Source: Streptomyces sp. TLI_053
Lineage (GTDB): Bacteria; Actinomycetota; Actinomycetes; Streptomycetales; Streptomycetaceae
DNA: 64,000 nucleotides
Assembly: GCF_900105395.1 (NCBI RefSeq)
Contig: NZ_LT629775.1
Span: 6,909,501 to 6,973,500, forward strand
Reading direction: 5' to 3'
Shown: positions 1 to 7,989 of the stretch, one piece after another
How the letters are laid out: each line of letters starts with the position of its first letter
How positions within the stretch are numbered: the stretch's first letter is position 1
Translations under genes and position numbers: made by a program
The notes under the pieces: model-generated
Database searches by the model: none
What the model was told of the DNA's origin: nothing
Seen by the model: the letters and a program-made list of their open reading frames with translations, nothing else

Positions 1-48
1 GCCGCCGGCCGCCAGCACCAGCGCGGTGACCGCGTCCCTCTGTTCCAT
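1..48 (-). CDS. N-terminal fragment of a MobA-like nucleotidyltransferase (cut by window edge)
   Basis: An ATG on the minus strand at 48-46 opens a frame that runs off the left edge. The 16 visible residues, MEQRDAVTALVLAAGG, look like the start of a nucleotidyltransferase fold, where a short beta strand leads into the LAGG-type nucleotide-binding loop of MobA-like molybdenum cofactor guanylyltransferases. The next gene, moaA, is divergent and belongs to the same cofactor pathway, which supports the idea. With only 16 residues visible, another sugar or CTP nucleotidyltransferase is equally possible. Confidence 0.4.
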   Translation of the reverse strand, partial: MEQRDAVTALVLAAGG

Positions 49-193
49 GGGCCCAGCCTGCCCGGCCGGGCCGCCGGGGCACAGTCCGGCCGCCGGGTGT
101 TGGACGATCGCACGAGCGCGGACGGCGGCGAGTGGCCGTGCCCCGGCGGTTCGGCCGCTGGTGCTCCTGCCGCAGGGCCCCTGTACTGGGCGG

Positions 194-1348
194 ATGAGCA
201 GCGCGTCGAGGAACAGTGCGTCGAGGAACAGCACGTCGGGCACCACCGTGCAGGGCACCACCGGGCCGGGCGCCACCGTGCAGGGCACCACCGCGTCGGG
301 CACCACCGCGCCGGGGACGGTCGCCGTCGGGCCGGACCGCGTCGTCACGGGTCGACCCGGGGCGGCGCACCCCCTGGTGGACCGGTACGGGCGGGTGCAC
401 ACCGATCTGCGGGTGTCGCTGACCGACCGGTGCAATCTGCGCTGCACCTACTGCATGCCCGCCGAGGGGCTGGACTGGCTGCCCCGGGCGGAGGTGCTGA
501 GCGACGACGAGGTGGTCCGCCTGGTGCGGATCGCCGTCCGCCGGCTCGGCATCACGGCGGTGCGCCTCACCGGCGGCGAGCCGCTGCTGCGGCGCGGACT
601 GCCCGCCCTGGTCGGGCGGATCGCCGCGCTCGGGGCGGAGGTGTCGCTGACCACCAACGGCATCGGTCTGGCCAGGACCGCCGAGGCGCTGCGCGCGGCC
701 GGGCTGCACCGGGTCAACGTCAGCCTGGACACCCTGCGCCCCGAGCGGTACGCCGCGCTCACCCGCCGCGACCGGCTGGCCGACGTCCTGGCCGGGCTGG
801 CCGCCGCCCACGCGGCCGGGCTGGCGCCGGTGAAGGTGAACGCGGTACCGGTACGCGGGGTCAACGACGACGAACTGGCCGAACTGCTCGGCTTCGCCGT
901 CCGGCACGGCTACCGGATGCGCTTCATCGAGTCGATGCCGCTGGACGCGCAGGGCGCCTGGGACCGCGAGCGGATGGTCACCGCGGACGAGATCCTGGCC
1001 CGCCTCGGCGAGCGCTTCGAGCTGCACCCGGTCGGCCGGTCCGGCAACGCCCCGGCCGAGGAGTGGCGGATCGCCGGGACGGACGCGGTGGTCGGGGTGA
1101 TCGCCTCCGTCACCCGCCCGTTCTGCGGCGGGTGCGACCGGGTGCGGCTCACCGCCGACGGGCAGTTGCGCAACTGCCTGTTCGCCACCGAGGAGTCGGA
1201 CCTTCGCGCGCTGCTGCGCGAGGGCGCCGACGACGACCGGGTGGAGGCCGCCTGGCGGGCCACCATCGCCCGCAAGGGGCCCGGCCACGCCATCGGTGGC
1301 GCGGACTTCGTCCGGCCCGCCCGGCCGATGTCGGCCATCGGCGGCTGA
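194..1348 (+). CDS. moaA: GTP 3',8-cyclase MoaA (molybdenum cofactor biosynthesis)
   Basis: Radical SAM enzyme that converts GTP to 3',8-cyclo-GTP, the first step of molybdopterin synthesis. The N-terminal cluster motif CNLRCTYC (CxxxCxxC) and the C-terminal 4Fe-4S motif CGGC with a further Cys in LRNC are present, with the GGEPLLR SAM motif between them. The protein ends in the GG typical of MoaA. From ATG 194 it is 384 residues, longer than usual, because about 60 residues of Thr/Gly/Ser-rich low-complexity sequence precede the conserved start at LVDRYGRVHTDLR. A GTG at about 379 would give a normal-length enzyme, so the true start is uncertain. It is divergent from the MobA-like fragment, with about 145 bp between them. 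Confidence 0.93.
   Translation: MSSASRNSASRNSTSGTTVQGTTGPGATVQGTTASGTTAPGTVAVGPDRVVTGRPGAAHPLVDRYGRVHTDLRVSLTDRCNLRCTYCMPAEGLDWLPRAEVLSDDEVVRLVRIAVRRLGITAVRLTGGEPLLRRGLPALVGRIAALGAEVSLTTNGIGLARTAEALRAAGLHRVNVSLDTLRPERYAALTRRDRLADVLAGLAAAHAAGLAPVKVNAVPVRGVNDDELAELLGFAVRHGYRMRFIESMPLDAQGAWDRERMVTADEILARLGERFELHPVGRSGNAPAEEWRIAGTDAVVGVIASVTRPFCGGCDRVRLTADGQLRNCLFATEESDLRALLREGADDDRVEAAWRATIARKGPGHAIGGADFVRPARPMSAIGG
201..316 (+). repeat. short tandem repeats at the 5' end of moaA
   Basis: Two copies of a 13-base GCGTCGAGGAACA-like unit are followed by several variants of GGGCACCACCG. In the moaA frame they encode an SRNS repeat and then GTT/QGTT repeats. They either add a disordered N-terminal tail or lie in the leader if translation starts further downstream. 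Confidence 0.6.
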
Positions 1349-1380
1349 CCGGACGTCGGGGGAGGCTCCGGGGGCAGGCG

Positions 1381-2400
1381 TCAGGGACGGGCGCCGGAGC
1401 GCGGACCGGCGGACGGACGGACCGGCCTGGCGAAGTGCGCCCGGTAGGCGCGCGGGGTCATGCCGATCCGCTGGAGCAGGTGGCGGCGCAGCGAGTCGGG
1501 CGTGACGAAGCCGGTCCGGGCCGCCACCAGGTCCATCGCCAGATCGGTGGACTCCAGCAACTCCCGTGCTTGTTCCAGGCGTTGGGTGAGCAGCCACTGC
1601 AGCGGCGTGGTGCCCGCCTCGGCCTGGAAGCGCCGGTTGAGGGTGCGCACGCTCACCCCCGCGTGGGCGGCCAGCTCGGCCAGGGTGAGCGGTTCGGCCA
1701 GCCGGGCCAGCGCCCAGGCGCGGGTGGCGGCGAGCGAACTGCCGTCCGCGGCGGTCACCGGCGTCGGCAGGACCTGGCCCTGGCCGCCCTCGCGGACCGC
1801 CGAGACCGCCGCCAGCCGGGCCACCGCGTTGGCCACCGCCGCGCCGTGGTCGGTCCGCACCATGTGCAGACACAGGTCGATGCCGGCGGTCAGCCCGGCC
1901 GAGGTGAGCACCGGGCCGTCGTCGACGAACAGCGCCTCGGGGAGCACCCGGACCTCGGGGAAGCGGTGCGCCAGCGCGCCCGCCTGCACCCAGTAGGTGG
2001 TGGCGCTGTGCCCGTTCAGCACCCCGGCCTGGGCCAGTACGAAGGCGCCGGTGCAGATCGAGGCCATCCGCGCGCCCCGGTCCGCCGCCGCGCGCAGCGC
2101 CGCGAGGATCCGTTCGTCGGCGTCCGCGCGGGAGGCCGACCCGGTGACGAGCACGGTGTCGGCCCCGGCGAGCACGTCCAGGCCGTGCGGGACGATCACC
2201 TGGAGGCTGCTGGTGCTCGCCACCGGGCCCGGCTCGACCGTGCAGATCCGCACCTGGTAGGCCGGGCGGCCGTCCACCTCGGCGGAGCCGAAGACGATGT
2301 CGGGGATGGCGAGGTCGAAGGCGGTCACCGGCGGTACGGCGACGACCGCTATCCGGTGGACGGCGGGCACCCCGTCGGACCAGGGCACGGCTGAGGACAT
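1381..2400 (-). CDS. GlxA-family AraC-type transcriptional regulator (DJ-1/PfpI domain)
   Basis: 339 residues from ATG 2400. Residues about 10-185 form a DJ-1/PfpI-like class I amidotransferase fold with Cys in the elbow SICTGAFVLA; in this family it is a ligand-sensing rather than proteolytic domain. Residues about 225-325 form the two-helix-turn-helix AraC DNA-binding domain (SVRTLNRRF, then TGFVTPDSLRRHL and the PRAYR end). It is divergent from the epimerase gene at 2523, with only 122 bp between starts, so control of that neighbour is likely. The in-frame extension upstream of 2400 does not look conserved. Confidence 0.88.
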   Translation of the reverse strand: MSSAVPWSDGVPAVHRIAVVAVPPVTAFDLAIPDIVFGSAEVDGRPAYQVRICTVEPGPVASTSSLQVIVPHGLDVLAGADTVLVTGSASRADADERILAALRAAADRGARMASICTGAFVLAQAGVLNGHSATTYWVQAGALAHRFPEVRVLPEALFVDDGPVLTSAGLTAGIDLCLHMVRTDHGAAVANAVARLAAVSAVREGGQGQVLPTPVTAADGSSLAATRAWALARLAEPLTLAELAAHAGVSVRTLNRRFQAEAGTTPLQWLLTQRLEQARELLESTDLAMDLVAARTGFVTPDSLRRHLLQRIGMTPRAYRAHFARPVRPSAGPRSGARP

Positions 2401-2522
2401 GGCCAGAACCTCCGGAACCTTGGCAGCCGGGGCCCTGCCGCGCGGCAGGGCCCCGACCGAGAGTTGATCACGGCGCCGGCACTCCGGCGCCACCCGCCCC
2501 AACGGCAGCCCAGGAGCCTCCC

Positions 2523-3437
2523 ATGTCCTTCCACGTCGTCACCGGCGCCGGCCCGACCGGCACCGCGACCGCCCTGCTGCTCGCCGGCTCCGGCGAACGG
2601 GTCCGGCTGGTCACCCGTCGCGGCACCGGCCCCGAGCACCCGGGCATCGAGCGGATCGCCGCCGACGCCACCGACGCCGACGTCCTGACCGCGCTGGCCG
2701 ACGGCGCGCTCTCGCTGGTCAACTGCGCCGCCCCGCCCTACCACCGCTGGCTCACGGAGTTCCCGCCGCTCGCCGCCGGGCTGCTGACCGCCGCCGAACG
2801 GACCGGCGCGGGCTACGTCATGCTCGGCAACGTGTACGGCTACGGGCCGGTCGACGGCCCGCTCACCGAGGACCTGCCCGCCGCACCGGCCAGCCGCAAG
2901 GGCGCGCTGCGGGCGGCCCTGTGGGCGGACGCGCTCGCCGCGCACCGGGCGGGCCGGGTGCGCGTCACCGAGGTCAGGGCCAGTGACTTCCTCGGCCGGG
3001 GAGCCACCTCGCTGTTCGGCTTCACGGTGGTACCGGCCGTGCTGGCGGGCGAGCCGGTCGGCTACCCGGCCGACCTGGACGCGCCGCACAGCTGGAGCCA
3101 CCTCGGCGATGTGGCCGTCACCCTGGTCGCCGCCGCCCGCAGCGCTGCCTCCTGGGGCCGGGCCTGGCACGTGCCCAGCACCACCGAGGCGTCCGCCCGG
3201 GAGGTGGCCCGGCGGCTGGCGGCGGCCGCCGGGGCGCCGGAGCCCGTGCTCACCGCCGTGGCGCCGGCCGCACTGGCCGGGTCGGGGGACGAAGTCCTCG
3301 CCGAGGTGGCGGAGATGGCCTACCTGTACGACCGGCCGCTGCGGCTGGACTCGACCCGCACGGAGGAGGTGCTCGGGGTGACGGCGACGCCGTTCGAGGA
3401 GGTGCTCGAGGAGATCGTCGGCGGCGCGCGGCCGTAG
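2523..3437 (+). CDS. NAD-dependent epimerase/dehydratase family protein (atypical SDR)
   Basis: 304 residues. The N-terminal VTGAGPTGTATALLLAGSG is a Rossmann dinucleotide-binding motif of the extended or atypical SDR family. The catalytic region has GNVYGYGPV, where the Tyr lies in the YG segment common in NmrA/epimerase-like proteins, so the classical YxxxK is not clear. An AGGAG box sits about 6 bp before ATG 2523. It faces the GlxA-type regulator and is probably its target. The substrate cannot be told from sequence; an oxidoreductase acting on a small sugar or carbonyl compound is the default guess. Confidence 0.82.
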   Translation: MSFHVVTGAGPTGTATALLLAGSGERVRLVTRRGTGPEHPGIERIAADATDADVLTALADGALSLVNCAAPPYHRWLTEFPPLAAGLLTAAERTGAGYVMLGNVYGYGPVDGPLTEDLPAAPASRKGALRAALWADALAAHRAGRVRVTEVRASDFLGRGATSLFGFTVVPAVLAGEPVGYPADLDAPHSWSHLGDVAVTLVAAARSAASWGRAWHVPSTTEASAREVARRLAAAAGAPEPVLTAVAPAALAGSGDEVLAEVAEMAYLYDRPLRLDSTRTEEVLGVTATPFEEVLEEIVGGARP

Positions 3438-3565
3438 TGCGGCGGTGACCGGGGTGGGGCGGAGCGGGGTGCGGCGGTGACCGGGGTGGGGCGGAGCGGG
3501 GTGCGGCGGTGACCGGGGTGGGGCGGAGCGGGGTGCGGCGGTGACCGGGGTGGGGCGGAGCAGGG
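3438..3565. repeat. four perfect-period 32-bp tandem repeats
   Basis: Directly after the epimerase stop codon, a 32-base unit beginning TGCGGCGGTGACCGGGGTGG occurs four times in a row. Only one substitution (G to A, in the last copy) separates the copies. No gene is needed to explain it; it looks like a VNTR expanded by slippage or recombination. Confidence 0.95.
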
Positions 3566-3717
3566 CGGGACGGGTCCGGTGCGCGGTGCACGGCGTTCGC
3601 TGTCCGGTGTGAGCTTCGCCATGATCGAAATGCTCCGGGTTGTGGTGGCTTGACCGGGTGCGGGCGGGCTGGTCTGCTGGTGCGCCGTCAGTCGCCCACC
3701 CGTCCGGGGAGTCCACC

Positions 3718-4479
3718 GTGCCCACCCGTCGCCCCACCCTGTCGGCCGCCGCCGTGTTCCTGATATCCACCCTGGTGCTGAGCGGTTGCTCCGGCGCCGG
3801 GACGCGCAGCGAGGACGCCGCGCCCGCCGGGGCCGGCGCCGTCGGCCCCGGCACCAGTCCGCTGGACAATCCGGACGGCACCAAGCCCGGTCTGGCGCCG
3901 CTGACTTCGCCCGAGGAGCAGAAGGCGGGCCGGGAGCTGATCGCCAAGGTCGCCACCGCCGCGACCGGCACCAAGGACGGCTACGACCGCAACGAGTTCG
4001 GCCCCGCCTGGACCGACAACGTGGACGGCGTGCCCGGCGGCGGCAACAACTGCGACACCCGCAACGACCTGCTGGCCCGCGACGGTTCGGCGGTCGAGCA
4101 CAAGGACGGCTCGAAGTGCGTGGTCACCGCGATGACCATCCTCGACCCGTACACCGGCAGGACCGTGCGCTGGAGCAAGCAGCAGGCGTCCAAGATCCAG
4201 ATAGACCATGTGATGCCGCTGTCCTACGACTGGCAGATGGGCGCGCGCGGGTGGGACAAGGCCAAGCGGGTCCGGATCGCCAACGATCCGCTGAACCTCG
4301 TCCCCGCCGACGGTTCGCAGAACGCCTCCAAGGGCGACTCCGGCCCGTCCGCCTGGCTGCCCGCCGACCCGAAGATACGGTGCGCGTACGCGGTCCGCTT
4401 CGCGCAGGTGTCGCTGAAGTACCAGCTGCCGGTGACGGAGGCCGACAAGAAGGCGATGCTGCAGCAGTGCGGCGGCTGA
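3718..4479 (+). CDS. secreted HNH-family nuclease lipoprotein (DUF1524/GmrSD C-terminal-like)
   Basis: 253 residues from GTG 3718, preceded by a GGGGA box. A signal peptide ends in the lipobox LSGC (Cys about residue 23), so this is a lipoprotein. The C-terminal half carries the HNH-like metal motif: DHVMPLSYDW, then NDPLNLVPADGSQNASKGD and a conserved Trp. This is the pattern of the many actinobacterial secreted HNH nucleases. Two Cys pairs (CDTRN and KCVV, CAYAV and QQC) fit an exported disulfide-bonded enzyme. Expected role: extracellular DNA degradation or DNA processing at the cell surface. An ATG at 3640 in frame would bury the signal peptide and is unlikely. Confidence 0.87.
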   Translation: MPTRRPTLSAAAVFLISTLVLSGCSGAGTRSEDAAPAGAGAVGPGTSPLDNPDGTKPGLAPLTSPEEQKAGRELIAKVATAATGTKDGYDRNEFGPAWTDNVDGVPGGGNNCDTRNDLLARDGSAVEHKDGSKCVVTAMTILDPYTGRTVRWSKQQASKIQIDHVMPLSYDWQMGARGWDKAKRVRIANDPLNLVPADGSQNASKGDSGPSAWLPADPKIRCAYAVRFAQVSLKYQLPVTEADKKAMLQQCGG

Positions 4480-4501
4480 CACCCGGTCGAGGGGGAGGGG
4501 T

Positions 4502-4541
4502 GCCGTCGGGCGGTATGACGGTCGGGTGATATTCGTGTGCG
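4502..4541 (+). promoter_or_regulatory. putative leaderless promoter, copy 1
   Basis: The block before GTG 4542 is nearly identical to that before the paralogue at 6326 (GGGTGATATTCGTGTGCG in both). GATATT at 4528-4533 could be a -10 element. It lies 8 bp before the GTG, and no Shine-Dalgarno sequence is visible, so transcription probably starts at the GTG itself. Confidence 0.45.
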
Positions 4542-6200
4542 GTGCATTCGACGATCACCCGACTCTCGCGACGCGCCCTGCCCGCCGTCGCCGCGGCCGC
4601 CCTGCTGGCCGCCTGCAGCAGCACGGGCGGCTCCACCGGCGCGGCCTCCACCGCTCCGACGGCCGCTCCTACGGCCGCTCCTACGACCGTGTCCGCGGAC
4701 CCGACCGCCCCGGCGGCCGCCCCCACCCCGACGCCGACCCCGACCGTGAAGCCGACCGGCCAGGCGGACCCGGCACTAGGGTCCTTCTACGGCCAGCAGC
4801 TCGCCTGGGCGGCCTGCAAGGACGACCCGAGGACGACGAAGACCGACGAGTCGGCGGTCCAGTGCGCGACCCTCAAGGTTCCGTTGGACTACGCGAATCC
4901 GTCGTCGGGGGAGACGCTGGACATCGGCGTGGCCCGGATCACCGGCGCCAAGCCCGGGGAGCGGACCGGCTCGCTCCTGGTCAACCCGGGCGGGCCGGGC
5001 GGCAGCGGGGTGGCCATGGTCCAGGGCGGCCAGAAGGACTACGACGGCCCGCTGCGCGACCACTACGACATCGTCGGCTTCGACCCGCGCGGCTCCGGCC
5101 TCAGCGCCCCGGTCAACTGCCTGGACGACAAGACCCGTGACACCTGGCTCACCACGGACGCCCTCGGCCCCGAGCACGGCAAGGCCCTCGCCGACGCCTG
5201 CCAGGCCAAGTACGGCAAGCTGCTGGAGCACATCGGCACCCGCGACACCGTGCGGGACGTCGACGTGCTGCGCGCGGCGCTCGGCGACCAGAAGCTGACC
5301 TACATGGGCCTGTCGTACGGCACCTACCTCGGCAGCGTCTACGCGGAGGAGTTCCCGGACCGGGTGGGCCGGCTGGTGCTGGACGGCGCGGTCGACCCGG
5401 CCAAGCCCATCGCCCAGAACAACATCGAGCAGTACGCGGGCTTCGAGCGCTCGCTGCAGGCGTTCGCCGCCCACTGCGCGAAGCAGGCGCAGTGCCCCCT
5501 CGGCAAGGACCCGGACAAGGCGGCGGGCAAGCTCGCCGACTTCCTCGACGGGCTGAAGCAGAAGCCGCTCGCCGCCGGCGGCGGCCGGACGCTCACCTCC
5601 GCGGCCGCCTGGACCGGCGTGGTCGAGGGGCTCTACGGGGACGAGAGCGGCTGGGACTCCCTGGCCAACAGCATCGGTTGGGCCATGGTCCGGGGCAAGG
5701 GCGACAACCTGCTGGCCTACACCGACTCGTACAACAAGCGGGACAAGGACGGCCACTACAACGTCTCCGCCGACGCCTACACGGCGATCTACTGCGCCGA
5801 CGGGGCCACCGGCGTCCTCACCGGGGCGGCGCTCGACGCCGCCTACGCCGAGATGGCCGCCAAGGCGCCGCTGATCAGCCGGCACGAGCCGGGAGCGGCG
5901 CTGTTCGACCCGGACTGCCGCAGCTGGCCGTTCCGTTCGGCGGAGAAGGCGCACCCGATCGCCTCGAAGGCGGCGACCCCGATCGTGGTGGTCGGCTCCA
6001 CCGGTGACGCGGCCACGCCGTACGCCAACTCCGAGAAGCTCGCCGCCCAGCTCGGCAACGCCGTGCTGCTCACCCGCGAGGGGGAGGGCCACACCGGCTA
6101 CGGCCGCAGCGCCTGCGTCCGGGACGCCGTGCACGCCTACCTCGTCGACGGCACCGTGCCGGCCGCCGGGACGCGCTGCGCGACCGACGCCGCGCGGTGA
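4542..6200 (+). CDS. alpha/beta-hydrolase lipoprotein, tripeptidyl aminopeptidase-like (SlpD/SlpE/TAP type), copy 1
   Basis: 552 residues. A signal peptide with lipobox LAAC is followed by a Thr/Pro/Ala-rich linker to about residue 75, then an alpha/beta-hydrolase domain. The nucleophile elbow is GLSYGTYLG (Ser at the centre), the oxyanion segment is NPGGPGGSG, and a C-terminal TAP-like region carries the acid (GSTGDAATPY) and the catalytic His (GEGHTGYG). Streptomyces homologues are secreted tripeptidyl aminopeptidases/proteinases. The next gene is a tandem paralogue. The GTG start is chosen because the same GTG and upstream block are kept in the second copy. Confidence 0.9.
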   Translation: MHSTITRLSRRALPAVAAAALLAACSSTGGSTGAASTAPTAAPTAAPTTVSADPTAPAAAPTPTPTPTVKPTGQADPALGSFYGQQLAWAACKDDPRTTKTDESAVQCATLKVPLDYANPSSGETLDIGVARITGAKPGERTGSLLVNPGGPGGSGVAMVQGGQKDYDGPLRDHYDIVGFDPRGSGLSAPVNCLDDKTRDTWLTTDALGPEHGKALADACQAKYGKLLEHIGTRDTVRDVDVLRAALGDQKLTYMGLSYGTYLGSVYAEEFPDRVGRLVLDGAVDPAKPIAQNNIEQYAGFERSLQAFAAHCAKQAQCPLGKDPDKAAGKLADFLDGLKQKPLAAGGGRTLTSAAAWTGVVEGLYGDESGWDSLANSIGWAMVRGKGDNLLAYTDSYNKRDKDGHYNVSADAYTAIYCADGATGVLTGAALDAAYAEMAAKAPLISRHEPGAALFDPDCRSWPFRSAEKAHPIASKAATPIVVVGSTGDAATPYANSEKLAAQLGNAVLLTREGEGHTGYGRSACVRDAVHAYLVDGTVPAAGTRCATDAAR

Positions 6201-6286
6201 GCCGCCGCACGGTGGGCCGGCGTGACCGACACGGCCGGCGCGACCGGCGCGGCTGACGCGACGGAGGGACGACGGAGGGGCGGGGC

Positions 6287-6325
6287 GCCGTCAGCGGCGT
6301 GATGGCCGGGTGATATTCGTGTGCG
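6287..6325 (+). promoter_or_regulatory. putative leaderless promoter, copy 2
   Basis: This is the equivalent of the block at 4502-4541. It keeps GGGTGATATTCGTGTGCG directly before GTG 6326, and again there is no ribosome binding site. Conservation outside the coding region shows that the duplication carried its own control region. Confidence 0.45.
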
Positions 6326-7909
6326 GTGGACTCGATGACGACCCGGCTCTCGCGACGTGCCCTGCCCGCCGTCGCCGCGGTGGTGCTGCTGGCGGCCTGT
6401 ACCGCCGGCGGTACCACCACCACCGGCGGCGCGGGCGCCCCCGCCCCGGCGGCCGCCGCGCCGGACGCGCAGTCGGCCCCGGACCCGGCGCTCCGGTCGT
6501 TCTACGGCCAGCGGCTCGCCTGGGCGGCCTGCAAGGACGCCCCGAGGACCGAGGGCGTCGACCCGGCGTCGGTACGGTGCGCGACCCTCGAAGTGCCGCT
6601 GGACTACGCCGACCCGGCCGGCGCCACCCTCGAGGTGGCGGTGGCCCGGGTCGGTGCCGCCAAGCCCGCGTTGCGGGCCGGGTCGCTCCTGGTCAACCCG
6701 GGCGGGCCGGGCAACAGCGGTGTCGACGCCGTCCTCGGCGGACAGCGCGACTACGACGGTCCGCTGCGCGACCACTACGACATCGTCGGCTTCGACCCCC
6801 GGGCCACCGGTCGCACCGCCCCGGTCAACTGCCTGGACGACGAGGTCCGGGACGGCTGGGTCACCACCGACACCCCCGGGCCCGAGCACGGCAAGCTGCT
6901 CGCCGACGCCTGCAAGGCCAAGTACGGCACGCTGCTGGAGCACGTCGGCACCCGCGACACCGCGCGCGACATGGACGTGCTGCGCGCCGCGCTCGGCGAC
7001 CGGAAGCTCACCTACCTCGGCCTGTCCTACGGCACCTATCTGGGCAGCGTCTACGCCGAGGAGTTCCCCGACCGGGTCGGCCGCCTCGTCCTGGACGGTG
7101 CGATCGACCCGGCCAAGCCGATCGCCGAGACCAACATCGAGCAGTACGCGGGCTTCGACCGCTCGCTGCGCGCCTTCGCCGCCCACTGCGCCCGGCAGTC
7201 GTCGTGCCCGTTCGGGACGGACCAGGACAGGGCGGCCGTGCGGGCCGCCGACTTCCTCGACGGGCTGAAGCGGAAGCCGCTCACCACCACCGGCGGCCGC
7301 GTCCTCACCTCCTCCGCCGCCTGGGCGGCCGTGATGGACGTGCTCTACGGGGACGAGGGCGGCTGGGACGGCCTGGCCGAGGCCATCGGCCGGGCCATGG
7401 AGCAGGGCGACGGCGACTACCTGCTCGCCTACGCCGACTCGTACAACAAGCGCGGCGAGGACGGCCGTTACGGCGCCGCCACGGACGCCTACACCGCGAT
7501 CTACTGCGCCGACGGGGCCACCGACGTCCCGACCGGGGACGCGCTGCGGGACGCCTACGCCCGGATGGTCGCCCGGGCCCCGCTCTTCAGCCGGCACGAG
7601 CCGGCGGCGGTGCTGTTCGACCCGGACTGCCGGAGCTGGCCGTTCCGTTCGGCGGAGAAGGCGCACCCGATCGCCTCGAAGGCCGCGACGCCGATCGTGG
7701 TGGTCGGCTCCACCGGTGACGCGGCGACCTCGTACGCCAACGCCCAGCAGCTGGTGGCCCAGTTGGGCAACGCGGTGCTGCTCACCCGCGAGGGCGAGGG
7801 CCACACCGGTTACGGGCACAGTGCCTGCGTCCGGGCGGCGGTGGGCGCCTACCTCGTCGACGGCACCCTGCCGGCCGCCGGGACGCGCTGCGCGAGCGAC
7901 CGCGGGTAG
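6326..7909 (+). CDS. alpha/beta-hydrolase lipoprotein, tripeptidyl aminopeptidase-like, copy 2
   Basis: 527 residues and highly similar to the preceding protein over its whole length. It has the same lipobox (LAAC), a shorter linker, NPGGPGNSG, nucleophile elbow GLSYGTYLG, acid region GSTGDAATSY and His in GEGHTGYG. Whole runs such as RSWPFRSAEKAHPIASKAA are identical in both proteins. Differences cluster in the linker and in the lid region around residues 290-420, which could shift substrate preference. GTG 6326 matches GTG 4542 of copy 1; an ATG three codons later is an alternative. The gene ends before a strong hairpin shared with the convergent glycosyltransferase. Confidence 0.9.
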   Translation: MDSMTTRLSRRALPAVAAVVLLAACTAGGTTTTGGAGAPAPAAAAPDAQSAPDPALRSFYGQRLAWAACKDAPRTEGVDPASVRCATLEVPLDYADPAGATLEVAVARVGAAKPALRAGSLLVNPGGPGNSGVDAVLGGQRDYDGPLRDHYDIVGFDPRATGRTAPVNCLDDEVRDGWVTTDTPGPEHGKLLADACKAKYGTLLEHVGTRDTARDMDVLRAALGDRKLTYLGLSYGTYLGSVYAEEFPDRVGRLVLDGAIDPAKPIAETNIEQYAGFDRSLRAFAAHCARQSSCPFGTDQDRAAVRAADFLDGLKRKPLTTTGGRVLTSSAAWAAVMDVLYGDEGGWDGLAEAIGRAMEQGDGDYLLAYADSYNKRGEDGRYGAATDAYTAIYCADGATDVPTGDALRDAYARMVARAPLFSRHEPAAVLFDPDCRSWPFRSAEKAHPIASKAATPIVVVGSTGDAATSYANAQQLVAQLGNAVLLTREGEGHTGYGHSACVRAAVGAYLVDGTLPAAGTRCASDRG

Positions 7910-7930
7910 CGCGGCGGCGGGGTAGCGCGA

Positions 7931-7974
7931 CGGCGGGGCGTCCTCCCGGTGGACACCGGGAGGACGCCCCGCCG
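7931..7974. terminator. bidirectional hairpin terminator
   Basis: A perfect 20-bp stem (7931-7950 with 7955-7974) closes a GGAC loop between convergent genes. There is no T-tract, as is usual in high-GC actinobacteria. Confidence 0.85.
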
Positions 7975-7989
7975 CCGGGAGCCGCCGCG

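Noticed and set aside
3438..3565. CRISPR-like array
   Set aside because: Units are contiguous with no spacers, hence a simple tandem repeat.
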